Of a stretch of 48,013 nucleotides of DNA, positions 25,308 to 33,529 are shown piece after piece. The notes under the pieces were generated by a model, which saw only the letters and a list, made by a program, of their open reading frames with translations, was not told the origin of the DNA and ran no database searches. Position 1 is the stretch's first letter; each line of letters opens with the position of its first letter. Both the position numbers and the translations under genes were made by a program. The stretch comes from Cohaesibacter sp. (GTDB taxonomy: Bacteria; Pseudomonadota; Alphaproteobacteria; Rhizobiales; Cohaesibacteraceae). The DNA is taken from positions 1-48,013 of the forward strand of contig JAOXSH010000072.1 of NCBI GenBank assembly GCA_025800145.1, written 5' to 3'.

Positions 25308-26918
25308 ATGGTCGATTCAGACTCATCAAATGATCATAACACCGAAGTCGATTATGAGCTGGGGCAAGACAATGTGCAGGTTATGGGATTGGACATCCAT
25401 AATCCTGTTTTTGCCATCTCGGCAATTCTTATCATCGGCTTTGTAATTTTTTCTCTTGCTTTTCAGGAAACCGCAGGAGCCCTGTTTGGCTGGCTGCGTC
25501 CGGCAATGACCAATGCTTTTGACTGGGTGTTGCTGTCTTCTGCCAACCTGTTTGTGCTCTTTTCACTCTTTTTGGTTGTCACCCCGCTCGGTAAAATCCG
25601 TCTGGGTGGACAAGATGCCTCTCCGGACTATTCCTATGCCGGTTGGTTTGCCATGCTGTTCGCAGCCGGCATGGGCATTGGCCTGATGTTCTTTGGCGTA
25701 TCCGAGCCTCTATCCCATTATGGCAGCTCTTTTGGCGGCACAGTCGTTGAAGATGGCATCAGAACTGACTGGGCACCTTTGGGTGGCGCTGCTGACAATG
25801 TAGAAGGCGCCCGCCAATTGGCGATGGCCGCAACCATTTTCCACTGGGGTCTGCATCCATGGGCCATCTATGCGATTGTGGCACTGGCTCTTGCCTTCTT
25901 CAGTTATAACCGTGGTTTGCCGCTGACCTTGCGCTCTGCTTTCCATCCGATCTTTGGCGATCGTGTTTGGGGCTGGCCTGGACATATCATCGATATTCTG
26001 GGTGTGTTTGCGACCATCTTTGGTCTGGCAACTTCGCTTGGTTTTGGTGCAGAACAGGCTCTGGCCGGTTTGAACTTCCTTTTTGATGTACCGGTAAGCG
26101 ATACCTCCAAGGTTGTTCTGATCCTTGTCATTACTGTGGTGGCTCTGGTCTCTGTTGTGGCTGGTCTGGAAACTGGCGTGAAACGTCTGTCCGAGATCAA
26201 CATGTTCTTGGCACTGGGCTTGCTGGTGTTCATTATGGCGCTTGGCCCAACCATGGTGATTGTCTCCGGTTTCTTTGAAAATCTGGGCGCTTACATGCGC
26301 GAGATTGTGCCGTTGTCCAATCCATTTGGCCGTGAAGACCAAAACTTCATGCAAGGCTGGACTGCCTTCTATTGGGCTTGGTGGATTTCCTGGGCGCCTT
26401 TCGTTGGTATGTTTATTGCCCGCGTTTCCAAAGGCCGTACAGTGCGCGAATTTGTCATCTGCGTTCTGATCATTCCGACCCTTGTTTCCATCGTATGGAT
26501 GTCTACCTTTGGTGGCGCTGCCATCGATCAGGTGGTCTCACAGGGCAATGAAGCGGTTGCAGCTGCGGCTCAGCCAGTGAAATTGTTCGAAATGGTCAAG
26601 CAATTCCCACTGACCCAGCTTTTGTCCTTCATCGGTATTGTTCTGGTGATTGTCTTTTTCGTTACCTCTTCGGACTCCGGTTCTTTGGTGATTGACGGCA
26701 TCACCGCAGGCGGCAAAATTGACGCCCCTGTTGTCCAGCGCGTTTTTTGGGCCATCTTTGAAGGTCTGATCGCGATTGCCCTGTTGCTTGGTGGGGGCCT
26801 TGGTGCCTTGCAGGCAGCGGCCGTGACCACAGGTGTGCCATTCACCTTCGTGCTGCTTGGCATGATGGTGGCCATCTATATCGGTCTGCGTCAGGACTAT
26901 AAACAACTCAGCAAATAA
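25308..26918 (+). CDS. BCCT-family betaine/carnitine/choline transporter
   Basis: A 536-residue, 12-helix secondary transporter of the betaine-choline-carnitine family. FAAGMGIGLMFFGVSEPLSHY (~residue 125; given here as GMGIGLMFFGVSEPL) contains the G-M-G-I-G motif found in sodium-coupled BetP rather than the CaiT antiporter, and YWAWWISWAPFVGMFIARVS (~350) is the tryptophan box whose aromatic residues cage the quaternary ammonium group. There is no long charged C-terminal osmosensor, which favours nutrient uptake over osmoprotection. Start: ATG after GGGAGGAG, the same strong ribosome site as the DMGDH-like gene. It diverges from the GbdR-like regulator and ends in a terminator. Glycine betaine is the expected substrate; proline betaine or carnitine are possible. 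Confidence 0.93.
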   Translation: MVDSDSSNDHNTEVDYELGQDNVQVMGLDIHNPVFAISAILIIGFVIFSLAFQETAGALFGWLRPAMTNAFDWVLLSSANLFVLFSLFLVVTPLGKIRLGGQDASPDYSYAGWFAMLFAAGMGIGLMFFGVSEPLSHYGSSFGGTVVEDGIRTDWAPLGGAADNVEGARQLAMAATIFHWGLHPWAIYAIVALALAFFSYNRGLPLTLRSAFHPIFGDRVWGWPGHIIDILGVFATIFGLATSLGFGAEQALAGLNFLFDVPVSDTSKVVLILVITVVALVSVVAGLETGVKRLSEINMFLALGLLVFIMALGPTMVIVSGFFENLGAYMREIVPLSNPFGREDQNFMQGWTAFYWAWWISWAPFVGMFIARVSKGRTVREFVICVLIIPTLVSIVWMSTFGGAAIDQVVSQGNEAVAAAAQPVKLFEMVKQFPLTQLLSFIGIVLVIVFFVTSSDSGSLVIDGITAGGKIDAPVVQRVFWAIFEGLIAIALLLGGGLGALQAAAVTTGVPFTFVLLGMMVAIYIGLRQDYKQLSK

Positions 26919-26957
26919 GCTGATGGAGTGGGGCACGCCCCCTCCTTGAAACTTTTA

Positions 26958-26987
26958 AACCCGGGGCCTTTGGCTCCGGGTTTTTTT
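26958..26987 (+). terminator. Rho-independent terminator
   Basis: AACCCGGGGCC and GGCTCCGGGTT form an 11-bp stem with one G-T wobble and a TTT loop, continuing into seven T residues, 39 bases after the BCCT gene. Confidence 0.92.
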
Positions 26988-27000
26988 GTTCCCTCATATC

Positions 27001-27019
27001 TTTCATGCCGTTGGTATTA
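27001..27019 (-). repeat. MITE-end repeat copy
   Basis: TTTCATGCCGTTGGTATTA, the inverted form of the TAATACCAACGGCATGAAA repeat end. It lies 14 bases after the BCCT terminator, and its terminal TAA is the stop codon of the AraC-type gene read from the right. Confidence 0.75.
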
Positions 27020-28018
27020 ATTTTGCAGACTGGCGCGATAAGCTCCGGGGGTTTGCATCATGGTATGTTTGAAAATACGGGCAAAGTGCGAGGCGTCACA
27101 AAAGCCGGTCATGGCGGCGATCTGGGCAATGGAATGGGCGGGATCGGCCATCAGATATTTGGCATAATCCAGCCGAATGCGGATATTGGCCTCACGTGGC
27201 GACATGGCAAGACTGACCTCAAAACGCTGCTCCAATGTGCGGCGGCTGAGTTTCATGCGTTTGGCCAGCGCACCAACAGAGATCGGATGCTCCATTGTCT
27301 CTTGCATGATAAGCAAAGCATGTTTGACCTGCGGGTCAGAACTGGCAAGGCTCAAGGGAATACCCGGCTGGGGCTTTTCGCTTTGCTGGGCTTCATCAAT
27401 GATCATGATATTGAGGCTTTTGCGCGCCTGGGAACTGCCCACATGTTTGCTCACCAAATGGGCGGCCAGATGGGCAGAACTAACCCCACCGGAACAGGTC
27501 AGCCGATCCCCGTCAATGACAAAAATCTGGTTGGAAACCGGGTTCAAGCCGCTAAATTGCTCCAGAAAATCATCGCGGTGAAACCAGCTGACACAGCATT
27601 GGCGGCCTTTCATCAGGCCAAGACGGTGCAAGGTGAAAGCCCCAGTACATAACCCGATCAAGGGCACCTTTTTCTGGGCGGCATGAATGAGAAAGGCATT
27701 GACCTCGGCATCGAGATTTTCCACCTCATCCATCAATCCCCCCACCACCGCGATATAGTCAAAACGCTGCGGATTGCCCAATTTCTCGGTGGGTTGGACC
27801 TGAATGCCGCAACTTGATAAGATAGGCCGCATGGTCGATGACAGAACCGTCCAGTCACAAAGGATTTTGCGGCTGCTGTCGCCCTCATCGGCAGACAGGC
27901 GTAAAACATCAACAAAGCTGGCAAAGGCGCTCAAGGTAAAATGCCGGGCCAGAATGAAGGCAACAGACAGGCGGGGCCTTGTCGGGGCCAATTGGCGGTT
28001 TTTGGCGGAATGTGGCAT
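27017..28018 (-). CDS. GATase1/AraC-family regulator (GlxA type) next to sox genes
   Basis: A 333-residue regulator with the GATase1-like sensor (~16-185; VAFILARHFTLSAFASFVDVL, here FILARHFTLSAF) and AraC helix-turn-helix domain (~230-330; HPISVGALAKRMKLSRRTLEQRF region and AAMTGFCDASHFARIFK). It diverges from soxBDAG and is probably their regulator, a SouR-like (sarcosine) or CdhR-like role; the ligand is inferred only. I prefer the ATG at 28018. An upstream ATG at 28051 lies inside a perfect 28-bp palindrome that looks like an operator, and would add 11 residues not typical of the family. The TAA stop belongs to a dispersed repeat end. Confidence 0.85.
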   Translation of the reverse strand: MPHSAKNRQLAPTRPRLSVAFILARHFTLSAFASFVDVLRLSADEGDSSRKILCDWTVLSSTMRPILSSCGIQVQPTEKLGNPQRFDYIAVVGGLMDEVENLDAEVNAFLIHAAQKKVPLIGLCTGAFTLHRLGLMKGRQCCVSWFHRDDFLEQFSGLNPVSNQIFVIDGDRLTCSGGVSSAHLAAHLVSKHVGSSQARKSLNIMIIDEAQQSEKPQPGIPLSLASSDPQVKHALLIMQETMEHPISVGALAKRMKLSRRTLEQRFEVSLAMSPREANIRIRLDYAKYLMADPAHSIAQIAAMTGFCDASHFARIFKHTMMQTPGAYRASLQN

Positions 28019-28035
28019 GAGGCAAAGTCTCGTCT

Positions 28036-28063
28036 TGCGCAAAAATACCATTATTTTTGCGCA
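28036..28063. promoter_or_regulatory. Perfect 28-bp palindrome, candidate operator
   Basis: TGCGCAAAAATA and TATTTTTGCGCA are perfect 12-bp arms around CCAT. It stands 18 bases before the AraC-type gene (start 28018) and 65 bases before soxB, ideally placed to control both directions. No U-run follows, so it is more likely a protein site than a terminator. Confidence 0.7.
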
Positions 28064-28127
28064 TATATACCATACAGAATAGTCATTTCATAGAAAAGTG
28101 TTTGTCTGACTTGAAGAGGAACATGCT

Positions 28128-29381
28128 GTGACCCATTTCTCTGCCCTTTCCTTGCTCCGCAATTCGTTGAGCGGCCATAAAAACTGGCCAAGACAATGGC
28201 CTGATTCCACCCCAAAAGCCGAATATGACGTGATCATTGTCGGCGCTGGTGGCCATGGCCTTGGTGCGGCCTACTATCTTGCCAAAGAACATGGCATCAC
28301 CAATGTCGCCGTGATTGAAAAAGGCTGGCTTGGTGGCGGCAATACTGGCCGTAACACCACCATCATTCGCTCCAACTATCTGTATGATGAAAGCGCCCGT
28401 CTCTATGACCATGCGCTGGATTTGTGGGATGGCCTGAGCCAAGAGCTGAACTATAATGTGATGTTCTCCCAGCGCGGCGTTTTGATGCTGGCCCATAATG
28501 TGCATGATGTGCAGAGCTTTAAGCGCCACATTCATGCCAACCGTCTCAATGGCGTTGACAATCGCTGGGTCTCCGCAGAGGAAGCACAGCAGATTTGCCC
28601 GCCGCTGGATATCTCGCCCAATGCCCGCTATCCAGTGATGGGTGCCGCCTTCCAGCAACGTGCAGGCACGGCCCGCCATGATGCGGTTGCCTGGGGTTAT
28701 GCTCGTGCGGCTGCGGCGCGCGGTGTCGATATCATCCAGAATTGCCCGGTTCTGTCTATTCGTCGTGGCCCTGATGGCGCGGTCGAAGGCGTGGAAACCG
28801 GAAAAGGCTTTATCAAGGCCAAGAAAATTGCCGTGTCTGCTGCGGGCAACACATCCGTTGTCATGCAGAGTGCCGATGTGCAATTGCCGCTGGAATCTTA
28901 TCCCTTGCAAGCGCTGGTTTCCGAGCCGGTTAAGCCGGTGGTGCCGTGTGTGATCATGTCCAACAGCGTGCACGCCTATATCAGCCAGTCTGACAAAGGC
29001 GAATTGGTGATTGGCTCCGGTACAGACCAATATACCTCCTATTCCCAGCGTGGTGGTCTGCCTTTGATCGAGCATACGGTTTCGGCCATTTGCGAAATTT
29101 TCCCGATTTTCCGCCGCATGCGCATGTTGCGCAAATGGGGCGGTGTGGTTGATGTGACGCCAGACCGCTCTGCCATTCTTGGCAAGACCCCGGTCAAGGG
29201 TCTCTATGTCAATTGTGGCTGGGGCACTGGTGGCTTTAAGGCGACACCGGGGGCCGCCCATGTGCTGGCCCATACGGTTGCACGCGATGAGCCGCATCCT
29301 ATTAATGCCCCCTTCACTCTTGAACGCTTCCAGACAGGCCGCCTGATCGATGAAGCTGCCGCCGCTGCTGTGGCCCATTGA
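28128..29381 (+). CDS. soxB: Sarcosine oxidase beta subunit
   Basis: A 417-residue FAD subunit of heterotetrameric sarcosine oxidase, which turns sarcosine into glycine with O2 and, with THF, makes methylene-THF and H2O2. DVIIVGAGGHGLGAAYYLA (~residue 34) is the FAD fold; AGTARHDAVAWGYARAA carries the His (~183) that in this family binds FMN covalently at the beta/alpha interface; CGWGTGGFKATPGAAH near 364 ends the FAD site. Translation begins at GTG (28128) behind AGAGGAAC; no in-frame ATG is close. It is the first gene of soxBDAG, with 23 bases to soxD. Confidence 0.95.
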   Translation: MTHFSALSLLRNSLSGHKNWPRQWPDSTPKAEYDVIIVGAGGHGLGAAYYLAKEHGITNVAVIEKGWLGGGNTGRNTTIIRSNYLYDESARLYDHALDLWDGLSQELNYNVMFSQRGVLMLAHNVHDVQSFKRHIHANRLNGVDNRWVSAEEAQQICPPLDISPNARYPVMGAAFQQRAGTARHDAVAWGYARAAAARGVDIIQNCPVLSIRRGPDGAVEGVETGKGFIKAKKIAVSAAGNTSVVMQSADVQLPLESYPLQALVSEPVKPVVPCVIMSNSVHAYISQSDKGELVIGSGTDQYTSYSQRGGLPLIEHTVSAICEIFPIFRRMRMLRKWGGVVDVTPDRSAILGKTPVKGLYVNCGWGTGGFKATPGAAHVLAHTVARDEPHPINAPFTLERFQTGRLIDEAAAAAVAH

Positions 29382-29404
29382 TCTGATTTTAAGGAGACAT
29401 TCTG

Positions 29405-29707
29405 ATGTTGATGATCCATTGTCCCCATTGTGAGGAAACCCTGCCAGAGCTTGAATTTGCCTATGCGGGGGAAGCCCATATTGATCGTCCGGTCAAGCCG
29501 TCTGATCTGAGCGATGAAGAATGGCGCGATTTTCTGTTCATCCGCTCCAACCCGCGCGGACAGCATTTTGAGCGCTGGCGCCATGTGCATGGTTGCGCCC
29601 GCTTTTTCAATGCGGTGCGTGATACGGTCAGTGACCAGTTTCTCACCACCTATAAAAGCGGTCTTCCCCGCCCAACTGAAGATGAGCTGAAAGAGCTGGC
29701 ACGATGA
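29405..29707 (+). CDS. soxD: Sarcosine oxidase delta subunit
   Basis: A 100-residue protein, the small zinc subunit of heterotetrameric sarcosine oxidase. CPHC at residues 6-9 and the later His and Cys (HVHGCARFFNAVRDT near 59) match the delta family, where they hold a structural zinc. The arginine-rich middle (FIRSNPRGQHFERWRH) is also typical. Strong ribosome site AAGGAGA. Its stop overlaps the soxA start by four bases (ATGA), so the two are coupled. Confidence 0.95.
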   Translation: MLMIHCPHCEETLPELEFAYAGEAHIDRPVKPSDLSDEEWRDFLFIRSNPRGQHFERWRHVHGCARFFNAVRDTVSDQFLTTYKSGLPRPTEDELKELAR

Positions 29708-32700
29708 GCACCTATCGCGTATCCGGCAAAGGCCGCGTCAATCCGTCAAAGACCGTCTCATTCACCTTTGACGGCAAGAGCTATCAGGGTTTGGAAGGCG
29801 ACACCGTTGCCTCTGCCCTGTTGGCCAATGGCACCCATTTGATGGGCCGTTCGTTTAAATATCACCGTCCGCGCGGTGTGGTTACAGCAGGCTCTGAAGA
29901 GCCAAATGCGCTGATCGGCACCACGCGTCCGGGATCTGATGGGGCCCGTTTTGAGCCAAATGGCCGGGCAACCATGCAGGAAATTTATGAGGGTCTGGTT
30001 GTCGATAGCCAGAATAAATGGCCGTCTCTGTCTTTTGACGTTGGCGCGATCAATGACCACCTCTATATGCTGTTTTCTGCCGGTTTTTATTATAAAACCT
30101 TCATGTGGCCAAAAAGTTTCTGGGACAAGGTGTATGAGCCGGTGATTCGCGCCGCTGCGGGTCTGGGTGTTTCCCCATCCAAGCCTGACCCGGACATTTA
30201 TGCCTCACGTTATTTGCATTGCGATGTGCTGATCGTTGGTGCCGGTCCTGCTGGCATTGCAGCTGCCTTGCAAGCGGCCAAAAGCGGGGCGCAGGTTGTG
30301 TTGGTGGATGAACAGTCCGAGCTTGGCGGCAGTTTGCTGAGCGAAGACAGCGTGCAGATTGATGGTCTGTCCGCCTCTGACTGGCTGAAAAATCAGCTAG
30401 ACGCCTTGGCTGGCATGGATAATGTGCGCCTGATGACCCGCACCACTGCCATTGGCTATTATCACCAAAATATGGTGGCCTTGGCGCAAAAGCTGACCGA
30501 TCATTTGTCCAATATACCGGCCAACAGCCCGCGCGAGCGCATGTGGCGTGTGCGTGCCAAGCAGGTTGTGCTGGCGCAAGGCGCGATTGAACGTCCGCTG
30601 GTCTTCGATGGCAATGACCGTCCCGGCGTTTTGATGAGCGGCGCAGCCCAGACGTATCTGAACCGCTTTGGCGTTCTGGTCGGCAAAAATCCCGCTGTTC
30701 TGACATCGCATGACAGCGCTTGGTATGCCGCCTTTGATATGGCCGATGCAGGGGCAAAGGTCACCGCGATTGTGGACACCCGCACCAGCGTTCGCTCTGA
30801 TCTGATGGATGCAGCCCAAGAGCGTGGCATCCGTATGTTCCTTGGTCATACAGCCACGGCCACCTCTGGCCGGTTGCGCGTCAAATCCGTGCGCATTGCC
30901 AAGCTGGAAGCCGGTGTGGCAAGCGGCGCGGCCCAAAGCCTTGATTGTGATGCCTTGCTGATGTGTGGCGGCTGGACGCCATCCTTGCATCTGTTCTCGC
31001 ATACCAAGGGTAGCCTCAGCTGGGACGAGGAAAATCGCGTCTTCTTGCCAAAGGATACCAATGAAGACTGCCAGATTGCCGGGGCCTGTCGCGGACTTTG
31101 GGGCGTGGAAGGCGTTCTTCAAGATGGAGCCAAGGCCGGGATGCAGGCCGCGCAAGCGCTGGGGCAATCTACGGATCTGTCCGGCTATAGCGTGGATGCG
31201 GACCGCACTGGCTCTGGTGTCACCCATCAGGAATTGCCAACCAATGGCAATCCGGGCAAAGCCAAGGCTTTCATTGATTTCCAGAATGATGTGACCGCCA
31301 AGGACATTCGTCTGGCTGTGCGCGAAGGGATGCTCTCCATCGAGCATGTCAAGCGCTATACCACCAATGGCATGGCGACCGATCAGGGCAAATTGTCCAA
31401 CATGAACGGTCTGGAAATTGCCGCCAATGCCGTTGGCAAAGAGGTGCCGCAGGTGGGTCTGACCACCTTCCGTCCGCCTTATACCCCAACCACTTTTGGG
31501 GCCTTTGCCGGTTATCATAAAGATGGCCTGTTTGAAGCCACTCGCAAAACGCCGATTGATTCCTGGGCTGAGGAAAATGGCGCGGTTTACGAGCCGGTTT
31601 CCCAGTGGCGCCGTGCCTGGTATTTCCCCAAGGCTGGCGAGGATATGCATCAGGCGGTGGCTCGTGAATGTGCCGAGACCCGCAAATCCCTTGGCATGTT
31701 TGACGCCTCTACTCTTGGCAAGATCGAGGTAACAGGGCCGGATGCGGTGGAATTCATGAACCGCATGTATACCAATCCATGGACCAAGCTTGCGCCGGGT
31801 CGCTGCCGTTATGGCCTGATGCTGGGCGAAGATGGCTATATCATGGATGACGGTGTGATTGGTCGCATGAGCGAGGATAATTTCCATGTAACCACCACAA
31901 CGGGCGGCGCTGCCCGTGTGCTGAACATGATGGAAGATTATTTGCAAACCGAATGGCCAGATCTGAAAGTCTGGTTGACCTCGACCACAGAACAATGGGC
32001 CACCATTGCACTGAACGGCCCCAATGCCCGCAAAGTGCTGGAGCCATTTGTCGAAGGTCAGGACATGTCTGATGAAGCCTTCCCGCATATGTCGGTTGCC
32101 GATTGCACAGTGGCTGGCTTCCCTGCCCGTCTCTTCCGTCTGTCCTTTACCGGGGAATTGGGCTTTGAGATCAATGTCCCTGCCCGTCATGGTCGTGCTC
32201 TTTGGGAAGCGCTCTATGAAGCAGGCAAGGCTTATGATGTCTGCCCTTATGGCACCGAGACCATGCATGTGCTGCGTGCGGAAAAAGGCTATATCATTGT
32301 CGGTCAGGACACAGACGGCACCGTCACTCCGCATGATGCTGGCATCAGCTGGGCAATTGCCAAGAAAAAGCCAGACTTTGTGGGCATGCGCTCCTTGCAA
32401 AGACCTGATCTGGTAGCCAGTGGCCGCAAGCATCTGATTGGTTTGAAAACCAAGGATCCAAAGACCGTGCTGGAAGAAGGGGCACAGATTGTCAATGATC
32501 CAAATCAGCCTTTGCCGATGAAGATGGTTGGTCATGTCACCTCCTCTTATTGGAGCCCGGTTCTGGATCGCTCCATTGCCATGGCTTTGGTCGAAGGGGG
32601 CCATGATCGCATGGGCGAGACGGTCTATATTCCAATGCCAGAGGGCGTTCTGGAAGCAGAGATTTGCAGCTATGTCTTTTATGACCCGGCTGGCGAACGG

Positions 32701-32712
32701 CTGAAATTGTGA
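29704..32712 (+). CDS. soxA: Sarcosine oxidase alpha subunit
   Basis: The 1002-residue large subunit of heterotetrameric sarcosine oxidase. Domains in order: a ferredoxin-fold N-terminus without Fe-S cysteines (~15-95; FTFDGKSYQGLEGDTVASAL), an NAD+-binding flavoprotein-type region (~175-500; VGAGPAGIAAALQAAKSGA at 178), and a GcvT-like tetrahydrofolate domain with its C-terminal barrel (~610-1000; DASTLGKIEVTGPDAVEF, SFTGELGFEINVPARHG). The folate domain captures the methylene group released at the beta subunit. Length and order are normal for the family. ATG overlaps soxD; soxG follows after 14 bases. Confidence 0.96.
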   Translation: MSTYRVSGKGRVNPSKTVSFTFDGKSYQGLEGDTVASALLANGTHLMGRSFKYHRPRGVVTAGSEEPNALIGTTRPGSDGARFEPNGRATMQEIYEGLVVDSQNKWPSLSFDVGAINDHLYMLFSAGFYYKTFMWPKSFWDKVYEPVIRAAAGLGVSPSKPDPDIYASRYLHCDVLIVGAGPAGIAAALQAAKSGAQVVLVDEQSELGGSLLSEDSVQIDGLSASDWLKNQLDALAGMDNVRLMTRTTAIGYYHQNMVALAQKLTDHLSNIPANSPRERMWRVRAKQVVLAQGAIERPLVFDGNDRPGVLMSGAAQTYLNRFGVLVGKNPAVLTSHDSAWYAAFDMADAGAKVTAIVDTRTSVRSDLMDAAQERGIRMFLGHTATATSGRLRVKSVRIAKLEAGVASGAAQSLDCDALLMCGGWTPSLHLFSHTKGSLSWDEENRVFLPKDTNEDCQIAGACRGLWGVEGVLQDGAKAGMQAAQALGQSTDLSGYSVDADRTGSGVTHQELPTNGNPGKAKAFIDFQNDVTAKDIRLAVREGMLSIEHVKRYTTNGMATDQGKLSNMNGLEIAANAVGKEVPQVGLTTFRPPYTPTTFGAFAGYHKDGLFEATRKTPIDSWAEENGAVYEPVSQWRRAWYFPKAGEDMHQAVARECAETRKSLGMFDASTLGKIEVTGPDAVEFMNRMYTNPWTKLAPGRCRYGLMLGEDGYIMDDGVIGRMSEDNFHVTTTTGGAARVLNMMEDYLQTEWPDLKVWLTSTTEQWATIALNGPNARKVLEPFVEGQDMSDEAFPHMSVADCTVAGFPARLFRLSFTGELGFEINVPARHGRALWEALYEAGKAYDVCPYGTETMHVLRAEKGYIIVGQDTDGTVTPHDAGISWAIAKKKPDFVGMRSLQRPDLVASGRKHLIGLKTKDPKTVLEEGAQIVNDPNQPLPMKMVGHVTSSYWSPVLDRSIAMALVEGGHDRMGETVYIPMPEGVLEAEICSYVFYDPAGERLKL

Positions 32713-32726
32713 GTTGGAGAGAAACC

Positions 32727-33332
32727 ATGACACAGACTATATCCAACACACTGAATATGATGACAAAAATTGGCCATCCGGCTGGCTCCCAAGCCATTGC
32801 CGATATGAAAGGGCCGGTTGACATCGCATTCAATGAGACATGTGCACGCTTTAACCTGCGCATTGATCCGGCCAATCTGGCCAAAGCCTCCAAAACATTT
32901 GGGCTGGATATTCCAGCTTCCATTCATGGCTATGCCAAAGATGGGGGCCGCAGCGCGCTTTGTCTTGGCCCCGATGACTGGAATATCTATGGCGATGAGG
33001 CAGATAAGGATGCAATTGCCAAGGCATTTGCCGATCTTTATGCAGATGCCGCTCATAGCCTGAGCGATATTTCCGATCGTCAGCTGTCCATCTCGCTAAA
33101 AGGGGCCCAGGTGGCGGACCTTTTGGCCATGGCCTGTCCGCGTGATCTCAGCCAGCTGGCTGTGGGCAGTGGTACGCGCACCCTGTTTGACAGCGTCGAG
33201 GTTTTGCTGATCAAACATTCGGACGAGCATTTTGAAATGGAAGTCTGGCGGTCATTCCTGCCCCATGTCTGGGCGATGCTCCAGCTTGGCAATCAGGAAT
33301 TGGTGATTGATGAGGTCTTGAACAAAGCCTAA
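32727..33332 (+). CDS. soxG: Sarcosine oxidase gamma subunit
   Basis: A 201-residue protein of the SoxG family, a GcvT-like fold without the folate site. LCLGPDDWNIYG near residue 78 and LSDISDRQLSISLKGAQVADLLA near 113 (given here as LSDISDRQLSISL) are family features. The start at 32727 follows GGAGAGAAACC, 14 bases after soxA. It closes the soxBDAG operon and is followed by a strong terminator. The usual extra partners of this operon in other bacteria (glyA, purU, folD) are absent here. Confidence 0.92.
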   Translation: MTQTISNTLNMMTKIGHPAGSQAIADMKGPVDIAFNETCARFNLRIDPANLAKASKTFGLDIPASIHGYAKDGGRSALCLGPDDWNIYGDEADKDAIAKAFADLYADAAHSLSDISDRQLSISLKGAQVADLLAMACPRDLSQLAVGSGTRTLFDSVEVLLIKHSDEHFEMEVWRSFLPHVWAMLQLGNQELVIDEVLNKA

Positions 33333-33355
33333 TCTGCCAGATCGGGACAACAAAA

Positions 33356-33397
33356 CAAAAAGCCCTTTGCATCTCTGTGCAAAGGGCTTTTTGTTTT
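33356..33397 (+). terminator. Rho-independent terminator of the sox operon
   Basis: CAAAAAGCCCTTTGCA and TGCAAAGGGCTTTTTG form a perfect 16-bp stem with a 6-base loop, then TTTT. It begins 23 bases after soxG. Confidence 0.93.
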
Positions 33398-33402
33398 CGA
33401 AC

Positions 33403-33425
33403 TTATACCAACGGCCTGAAAGATT
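33403..33425 (+). repeat. MITE-end repeat copy
   Basis: TTATACCAACGGCCTGAAAG followed by ATT, one mismatch from the left tip of the element at 16983. It lies 5 bases after the sox terminator. No partner end was seen nearby. Confidence 0.72.
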
Positions 33426-33529
33426 GATTTATATATTCAAATCCAGCAAAGTGAGTAAGATTAAATTAATGATAGAGTTATAATTTTATTGCATGATTTT
33501 ATGATCCTTCGATTTCAAAGGGATTTTCC

